Shown here in pieces: positions 25,701-34,700 of a stretch of 64,000 nt of DNA. The notes below the pieces were generated by a model that had not been told where the DNA came from, did not search any database, and saw only the letters and a list, made by a program, of their open reading frames with translations. The stretch lies in the NCBI GenBank assembly GCA_958450365.1, contig CAUEEP010000724.1, positions 806,001 to 870,000 of the forward strand. Direction: 5' to 3'. A program made the translations under genes and the position numbers. Source of the DNA: Mesorhabditis belari. Taxonomy: Eukaryota; Nematoda; Chromadorea; Rhabditida; Rhabditidae. The stretch's first letter is position 1; each line of letters begins with the position of its first letter.

Positions 25701-28700
25701 CCCGGCCGGTTGCCATCCGCCATTCAAACACTCGCTTTGGGAAGTACCTGAAAATGGTTTGAATCTAGATTCACATATGCTACTATGCTACATAAAGATT
25801 CTGATTTTGATAATTAATTGCTGTTTTTCATAACTAATTGTTGTTTTTTGGTTATTGGTTTTTCATTGTCTTAGAAAGTGAAAAAGATTGTTTAGATTAG
25901 GGTATTAGGTGGCATTGTTTAGATTAGGGTTTTCAGTCTAGATAGAGTATTCAGTCTTGACTGTCAGGATTATCGTCTAGATTAGAGTATTACGGTATTC
26001 CATCTAGAATAGGATATTCAGTCCAGAATAGCTAGATTACGGTATTTAGTCTAGATTAAGGTATTCGGTCTAGGTAGAGTATATCGTCTAGATTAGAGTA
26101 TTCAGTCTAGATTGGAGTATTCGGTCTAGACTGTCTGGATTACGGGATTCAATCTAGAATAGGATATTCAGTCCAGAATAGCCCAAAAAGCTAGCTAGAG
26201 CTAGATATTCAGTCTAGATTAAGGTATTCAGTCTAGATTTGATTAAGCGCAACACTATTTATGCCAATTCACCATTTTTCTCGCAACTAAACATTGGAAT
26301 TATAGAAACATTATCGAAATCTTAATAGAATACCGAAATCTCAATAGAATATCGAAATCTTTATAGATTTATTATCTAAATATCTACACTTTATCCCAAA
26401 AAAACCCACCGATAACCGATCCAGTCGAGCAATTCAGACTAACCGATGTGCCCGTTGGATAGGCGCCGAATTGACCCGGCTGGCTGTAGTTTAGCGTGCC
26501 GAAAAGTGGCGGTAAAAGGCTGGGACACTAGAAATTAGATGAAATCTATTTAGATACTGTAGATCTAGACAGTAGACAAATATTATTACACTACTCACCA
26601 AAGAGGGACTTATCGTAAAGCTGGGAGAGCCCTGGCAGCTCCCTAGCGCCGGGCTCCAGCCACCATTCTGAAAGTTATCTTTACATTTACATCTGAAAGC
26701 TATCTTTACATTTAAAAGATCTTCAGCTCAGTTAGAGATCTATATTTTATAATATATTAGTTAGATTTCAATTTACTTGACAAATCGATTGCGTCGGTCC
26801 AACCGGGTTTGTCCCTTGAATGCAGGATAGATAGACTTGAGAGCCGATCGGTTTCGTGGACTAAAATGGGACAAGAATTGTGCCAGAAAGGTGCGTTTAC
26901 AAGAGCACAAAGTGCACATAGAACTAATCGTACTACAGAACTAATCGTACTACGGAACTAATCGTACTGCAGAACTAATCGTACTACAGAACTAATCGTA
27001 CTACAGAACTAATCGTACTACAGAACCACAGCAAAAACAATTTTCTATATTACGTCTAGATTCGGGGTACTGTAGGTGAGATTGCCGTTTAGTAGAGCCA
27101 AATTCGGGCAAACTGTCGAAGTGACAGACGCGGTGACGAGCGTTGATGAGATGCACGCACCTAAATCAACATAACATCATATCGTTATATCTGTAAGTTT
27201 ATAATATCCTGTATTCTCTTTAATAGCCCGGAAGAGACTGAAAAAATAGTATTGAAAGGTTTGTTTGTCTAAAATTAGCATTTAAGCTTTTGCCGTTTGT
27301 AGCTTTGAATCATTTTGTTAAAAACACACTCTTCTACTATTTTTTCGTTGTTTTGTAATAATTTTTATGTGTTCTTTTAAATAAGAGACATCAACGGCGA
27401 GTCGAGTCAGAGGTCCTTGACCCTGAGTCAGAGGTCCGACTCGACTCGACTCGTGACTAGGCTTAGCTAATGTTATACGGCTAACGCGCTCACGGCTAAC
27501 GCGCTCACGGCTAACGCGCTCACGGCTAAGCTAACGCGCTCACGGCTAAGCTAACGCGCTCACGGCTAAGCTAACGCGCTCACGGCTAAGCTAACGCGCT
27601 CACGGCTAAGCTAACGCGCTCACGGCTAAGCTAACGCGCTCACGGCTAAGCTAACGCGCTCACGGCTAAGCTAACGCGCTCACGGCTAACGCGCGTTAGC
27701 CGATTCGAGTCGACCCGAGTCACAAAAGCGAAACTACGAGGAAAATTCTAAAGGATTTGCAAATTGATTCGATTCTGGTACATGAAGGGTGCACTAAGAG
27801 AATCGACTTATGGCCCAGACTGGCCCGACGATTTCGCTACGTCGTTGAGACGCAAACGCCTATCGAGCATGGGGAACACGATGCTCTATTTATTTTTGCC
27901 CATTCTCAATGGTTCACGAGAAAAGCGCTTGCGAAGTTTGGGCGCCTACTCGGGAAATCGCAGCTCGGGTATATATGGGCTCTTTCCATCTCATTCAGGT
28001 GTGACCGAATGGTGTAGCGGTAAGTCTGCGCGCTCTCAATCTCACTTTTGCTTCTCTTGACCCTGGTTCGAATCCGGTTGCGAAATTTGTTTTTGCTGGC
28101 TTTTGCTGGCTTTTGCTTGAGCTTTAAAAACACTTTTTATTTGTTTTAGAATGCCGAATACTAATTTTTAAGAATAAATGAGAGTTGAAACTCTAAAAAT
28201 GAACAAAAAGTGCTTGACCTAGTTTGGACGTTATTTCGGGTGACAATTTCTGGATTAAAACAATATTATTTAGACTGCAAAGAGAAAAAGATGAGACCAA
28301 TTAAAATTATTAGAAAGAATTAGAAAGAATACGGTATTCATTATCTAGATAGCAAGGTCCGTTGCATATTTAAAACAGTAGTTTCTCGTCCTACTTCTTT
28401 CGCTCCCTGCTGACCCTATAGGCCCTATCGGACTTCTATGGTCCCCTGCTGACCCTATAGGCCCTATAGGACGCCCTATAAGCCCTATAGAACTTCTTTC
28501 GCTCCCTGCTGACCCTATAGGCCCTATCGGACTTCTTTGGTCCCCTGCTGACCCTATAGGCCCTATAGGACGCTCTATAAGCCCTATAGAACTTCTTTCA
28601 TCCCCTGCTGGCCCTATAGGCCCTATAGGAGTTCTTTCGTTCCCTGCTGGCCCTATAGGCCCTATAGGACTTCTTTCATCCCTGCTGGCCCTATAGGCCC

Positions 28701-31700
28701 TATAGGACTTCTTTCATCCCCTGCTGGCCCTATAGGCCCTATAGGCGATTATTAGCCAGGCTAGCTTTACAAGCTGATCTTACAGGCTGGTCTTACAGGC
28801 TAGCCTTACAGGCTGCCGCAGATCAGGGTCGTAAACTAATGACCTGGGCCTGGGCCAGAGTCATGAATAGGCTAAGATCAGGGTCATGAGCATGGCCTGG
28901 CTGGCCTACAATAGCTAGAATCTATTCAGTCTGTAAGTATGAAGCCTGTTTCTAAGTAATCTTAAGAAAAAATTAGAATAGAAAAAACCGTAAGTCAATT
29001 GGTGAATTGGAGAGTTTTAAACAGAACATAAATAACGACAAATTTCACACTTATAGACCCAAAGATTATCTATTTACCTAAAGCCTTGCAAAGATAATCT
29101 ATTCACCTAAAGTCGTCGGTATCCAGACTCCATTGTTGCAAGTGGCTGTTAGTGCTCCTTGAGCCGAGAAACCGCTTGGACAACTCAATGAAGCTGTGGA
29201 GAGGGATGGGCGCTGATTGGCAGCTAAAAAAATCTCCATTATCTAGATACAATGAATCTAAAATACATCGATTTTGAGTCATGGATACTTGGTACTGAAT
29301 AGGGCCAAATACTAGGCAATACTCGTTGAAAATTACTTATTAATTGCCCAGCACCGGTACTAGTAGCTGGTCTAGTCCCTGGTGCTGTTATCATAGCATA
29401 TGGGCCACCCTGTACAGTACCAGCCATGGTCCACCCTGTACCAGCCATGGTCCACCCTGTACAGTACCAGCCATGGTACAGCTTTTAAATAGTACCTGTA
29501 CCACATATTAAGCTCATTTAGTAAGCTCATTTATTTTCCACCACCTGAACTCGAGTAATTGACCGTTCCAACGGCGGTGATTAGTTGAATATCCATGCAT
29601 TGACCCCCAGCATTCCCCGAATTCACTCCAAATATCGACGTGCCGGAGACGCAGCTACCTGTAAAGATCAGTAAGTAAAGATAATCAGCTTTAGTTGATT
29701 ATCGTTACGGTATAGCAAAACAATTTTTGCCGTATACTGTAATTCTTACCCAATTCCGGAATCCAGGCTCCATTCTGGCAGAAGCTCGCGCCGGCTCCCT
29801 GGATAACGAAACCAAGATTGCAGTTGAGATTCGCGGAAAGTTGATTGCCAAAGCCTGCAATCAAGCATTATCAAGCATAAAAATATATAGACAAAGATAT
29901 AATTCAAAGACAATTTTGATAGTATCTAAGGAATCTAAAGTTTTAGCCTCTCTGTAGCCTCTATGTAGCCTCTATGTAGCCTCTAAGTAGCCTCTCTGTA
30001 GCCTCTATGTAGTCTCTATGTAGCCGTAGCCTCTATGTAGCCTCTATGTAGCCTCTTTGTAGCCTCTATGTAGCTTCTAAGTAGCCACTAAGTAGCCTCT
30101 TTGTAGCCTCTATGTAGTCTCTATGTAGCTTCTAAGTAGCCTCTCTGTAGCCTCTATGTAGCGATCGTATTCCTTAGTGAGGCCTGCCTCTATCAATGCT
30201 TTAGGCTGAAAAATTTCTTGTAGATAGATTTCATCCTATTTTTATAGATATTAGACATATATATTGGGTTATCCAGTTATGAATGCGCGTTTTTACTATT
30301 CTGTAAATTTCTCAAGATATCGAACAGATGTATATGAGTGTCATATATCATTCGAGAGCTGAAGATCTCCTCTACATTTTGGAATAAAAAAGTTTTTGAA
30401 TTCATTCAACTTTTTGGGAAATTGACTGCACAAAGGGAGAGGTCGTTTTCGAAAAAACCCATTTCAGCTTAGCTATTCCTCAAGTTTTATGGTGTAAAAT
30501 AACCGCCCAGAAAGGAAAAGAAAAGTAAAGATGCTCTGAAATTGTTATATTTAAAAAAAGTTGTATTGATATATCTATTAGGCAAACATCAAACGGTTAG
30601 CTCAATTTGAGCGGAGCCAAAACTTGATCCAAAGGCACCTCGGCTGGCTCTGAGTCCTGAGAGCTGGCTCTGAGTCCAGAGAGCTGGCTCTGAGTCCAGA
30701 GAGCTGGCTCTGAGTCCAGAGAGATGGCTCTGAGTCCAGAGAGATGGCTCTGAGTCCAGAGAGCTGGCTCTGAGTCCAGAAGCTGGCTCTGAGTCCAGAG
30801 AGCTGGCTCTGAGTCCAGAGAGCTGGCTCTGAGTCCAGAGAGATGGCTCTGAGTCCAGAGAGATGGCTCTGAGTCCAGAGAGCTGGCTCTGAGTCCAGAG
30901 AGCTGGCTCTGAGTCCAGAGAGCTGGCTCTGAGTCCAGAGAGCTGGCTCTGAGTCCCGAGAGCTGGCTCTGAGTCCCGAGAGCCAAAACTTGATCCATTT
31001 TTTGGCCACCTCTTCTTCTGTGCAGTCAATTTGCCCAAAAGTTGAACAAATTCAAAAACTTTTGATATCAAAATGTAGAGGAGATCTTCAGCTTTCGAAT
31101 AATACTCATATATAACTTTTTCTTGATTTCGGTATCTTGAGAAATTTATAAAATAGTAAAAAACGCGCATTCATAACTGGACAAACCAATATATTTCAAA
31201 TTTCAAATATTATTTTAACGTTTTATCAAATTTTTTTCCAAATCCAACCATTCAAAATGATCTGTCCATTGTCAGCGCTCACTTGTGGACAATTGCTCTG
31301 AAAATTTTGCATTAAAATTTAGATTTTTAACCAAAAAAAAACGAAAAAACGTTAATTTAGAAAGATTATTAGAGGTTAAGAAAGAGAATTCTTAGCTTTT
31401 GTTAGAGCAAATTGAACATTTTATTGACCTGTCTCTTTACCACGGTCAATGGGATTTCCGTGTCGTTGGGGTTTAGCTAAAATAGAGGCCTAACTATGGA
31501 AATTATTATATTATTGTAGAATCTCATACTTGATGACATTTACTTTGTGTACTTTGTGTACTTTTGCTCGTGTACTTTGTGCTTGCGTAAACGCTAAACA
31601 CAAAGCACATCTGAAGCCTATAAATCACCTTTTCACAACTCCCGATCAGATTTGACCATTGCCGGAAATGGCAGCTCACATTTTGAACTCCACGAACAAT

Positions 31701-34700
31701 GTACCCTTGATCACAAGCGAGTGAAGCAGAAGCTCCTATAGAAAAATTTGTTAGCAAATTGTAGCTTATCTAAAACCTTCAGTCAACGGCTTTGAACCAT
31801 TCGATGATGAGTAAGAGATTCGGCCATTCAACGGCACAAGCATTGGTTGACAATGAATCTCCAACGAGGAGACACACTCGCCGATTGGCGGACTCCAGAG
31901 ACCAAGTTTACAAGTTGACGTGACCTAGAAAATCGATTGATATGTCAGATTCAGTGTTAGTCAGATAGTCAGATAGTCAGCTAGTCAGCTAGTCAGATAG
32001 TCAGCCAGTCAGATAGTCAGCTAGTCAGACTAGTCAGATAGTCAGCTAGTCAGATAGTCAGCTAGTCAGATAGTCAGCTAGTCAGCTAGTCAGATAGTCA
32101 GATAGTCAGCTAGTCAGATAGTCAGCTAAATCAAGGATTTCAAATAGAGGCTGATTGGACTAAAGAATCTTGGAAAAATCTCTCTGTAAATCGAGAGACA
32201 TCGTACAATTTTCATTGTCATTCGTTTTTCAAAGGCTTTCAGGCTTTCAGGCTTTCATTTGCTTTGCTTATAATGCTTTCATTTGCATTATAAAATACCA
32301 GCTGAGCTGGGCAGCCACTAGGCGATTGTTTAGCTAAAATTAGCATTAAATTCCCTCTCTTAAATGCAAATTGGCTGGTCATTGTAAATTTTAAACTCAA
32401 GGAACTCGGCAGGAAATGACGTTTTCCTACAAATGGACTTCAGATTCGGAATCAGCGAATATTTTTACCCTAAAAAAACCCCTGACCCTTTGCTTAGTAA
32501 ACCACTGCACTAATCACTCGATCACCGGAACATCTTAACCGGAACGTCTTAACCGGAACGTCTCAACCAGAAAGTCTCAACCGGAGCCTCTCAACCGGAA
32601 CGTCTTAACCGGAACGTCTCAACCAGAAAGTCTCAACCGGAACCTCTCAACCGGAAGATCTCGACCGGAACATCTCAACCGGAACATCTCAACCAGAAAG
32701 TCTCAACCGGAACCTCTCAACCGGAAGATCTCGACCGGAACATCTCAACCGGAACATCTCAACCAGAAAGTCTCAACCGGAACATCTCAACCGGAACCTC
32801 TCAACCGGAACCTCTCAACCGGAACCTCTCAACCGGAACCTCTCAACCGGAACCTCTCAACCGGAAGATCTCGACCGGAACATCTCAACCGGAACACCTC
32901 AACCAGAAAGTCTCAACCGGAACCTCTCAACCGGAACCTCTCAACCGGAACCTCTCAACCGGAACATCTCAACCAGAAAGTCTCAACCAGATCTTCCAAA
33001 GCCCCTTAAGACTGTATAAGCAAAAACTTCTAACCCAGTTTTAGTGTGTTTATAGTTCTCAGCTAGTTTTTACATCATTCGACTCGTCTTTTCAGGCTCT
33101 ACGGGAGTCCGAGTGCTTGGATTCCGCCGCGTAATCCAACCGTTTCATTGTCACTCGCTCTCCCCTTTACGGATTTGAAAAGGGAACAGCTATATATTGA
33201 AGATGTTTGCCAGATGGAGAGCGATGATGCGGCTGCACAAAGAACACTTCTCCAATCGTTTACATAGGGATTTCTCTTACATAGGGCCTCGGTGAACGAC
33301 GCGTTTAGAAAGTTGGTGTTTTCTTTAACTATAGAAAGGCGAAAAGCTACTGAAAAGTGACAGTGTAAGCCTAATTTAGGCCGTAGAAACCGAAAAACAT
33401 GGTTTCAAGACGATTTAAGCCCTCTATTAGCACGAAAAACGCGTTTTTTGAGAAGCCAGAAATACACACCTTCCCTTGCATGCCCTGAAATTCGTCAAAA
33501 ATTAAATTCAATTAAAAAAACAAATATGCCATCTTAAAGAGCACATTTCAAGCTTTCAGAATCACTATAACACTAATAGGTGGCAGTGGACAATTCTCAA
33601 GTTGCGGCGCTTTAAAGTTGAGGTAAAATTCGAGAGTTACATCCGGTCGACGAATCGATTGGGGATATTTATTTTATTGATTCTATCAAATATCGGGATC
33701 ATTCTGTCCCTGTTCTCCATGGGAATCACTTTTTTTTGATTCTACCAATTAGATTTTCTATTTAATCAATGATCTAATAGATTTTACATCAGTAGATACT
33801 CCCTTTTTCGCTCACCTCTCCAACAGCCACGTAAGCGAGATCGCAGAACAGAGTGACGGTGCTGAGATTTGGGTATCGAGCTGAAAACTCGTAGAAATTG
33901 TTAGTGATTGATTTCGTACAGATTTAGTACTAAGTTCACTTCTTTCAACGCTTCTTTCAACAGTCTTTTTCCAAAACATGTCAACTTTTGAAGACTACAA
34001 TAAGCTACAATCACAATCAACATCTACAATCAACAATCAACATCTAGAATCAACAATACAATAATGAAGACTATAATTACGGTTTACGGTAGGCTACAAC
34101 GACTACGGTAGGCTTACAACGATTACAGTAGGCTTACAAGGATTACGGTAGGCTTACAATGATTACAGTAGGCTTACAATGCTTACAGTAGGCTTACAAC
34201 GATTACAGTAGGCTTACAACGATTACTGCAGGCTTACAACGATTACGGTAGGCTTACAACGACTACGGTAGGCTTACAACGATTACAGTAGGCTTACAAC
34301 GATTACGGTAGGCTTACAACGATTACAGTAGGCTTCCAATGATTACAGTAGGTTTACAACGATTACAGCAGGCTTACAACGTTTACAGTAGGCTTACAAC
34401 GATTACAGTAGGCTTACAATGATTGGCTACAACGATTACAGTGCTCGAGAAAGTTTCCACGTTTTGAAAAACGCATTAATAAAGAGAGACTAATCATCTG
34501 GCGCATTTTCCTACCGTAATCTTCTTTCCAGTTTTTATCCATTTTAAAACCAACCATCCTTTGCCATTGCCGAGTAGAGCAATGATCCATGCGAGACTTT
34601 TCCGATTGCAGCACACTCAGAAGAGCCGTGTGTGATGCTTGGTCCATCTGCTGCAGCCACATTCAACAAAGAGATACCCCGAGGCTTAGCTGAATACTTT

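Noticed and set aside
27757..28060. Two overlapping plus-strand open frames of about 90 codons
   Set aside because: No recognisable domain; they lie in a sushi-gene intron between an array and a tRNA-like sequence, antisense to the gene.
28008..28090. Functional tRNA gene
   Set aside because: A and B boxes are present, but acceptor-stem pairing and a clear anticodon loop are lacking; treated as tRNA-like. The same applies to 18150-18235, 23040-23140 and 45305-45400.
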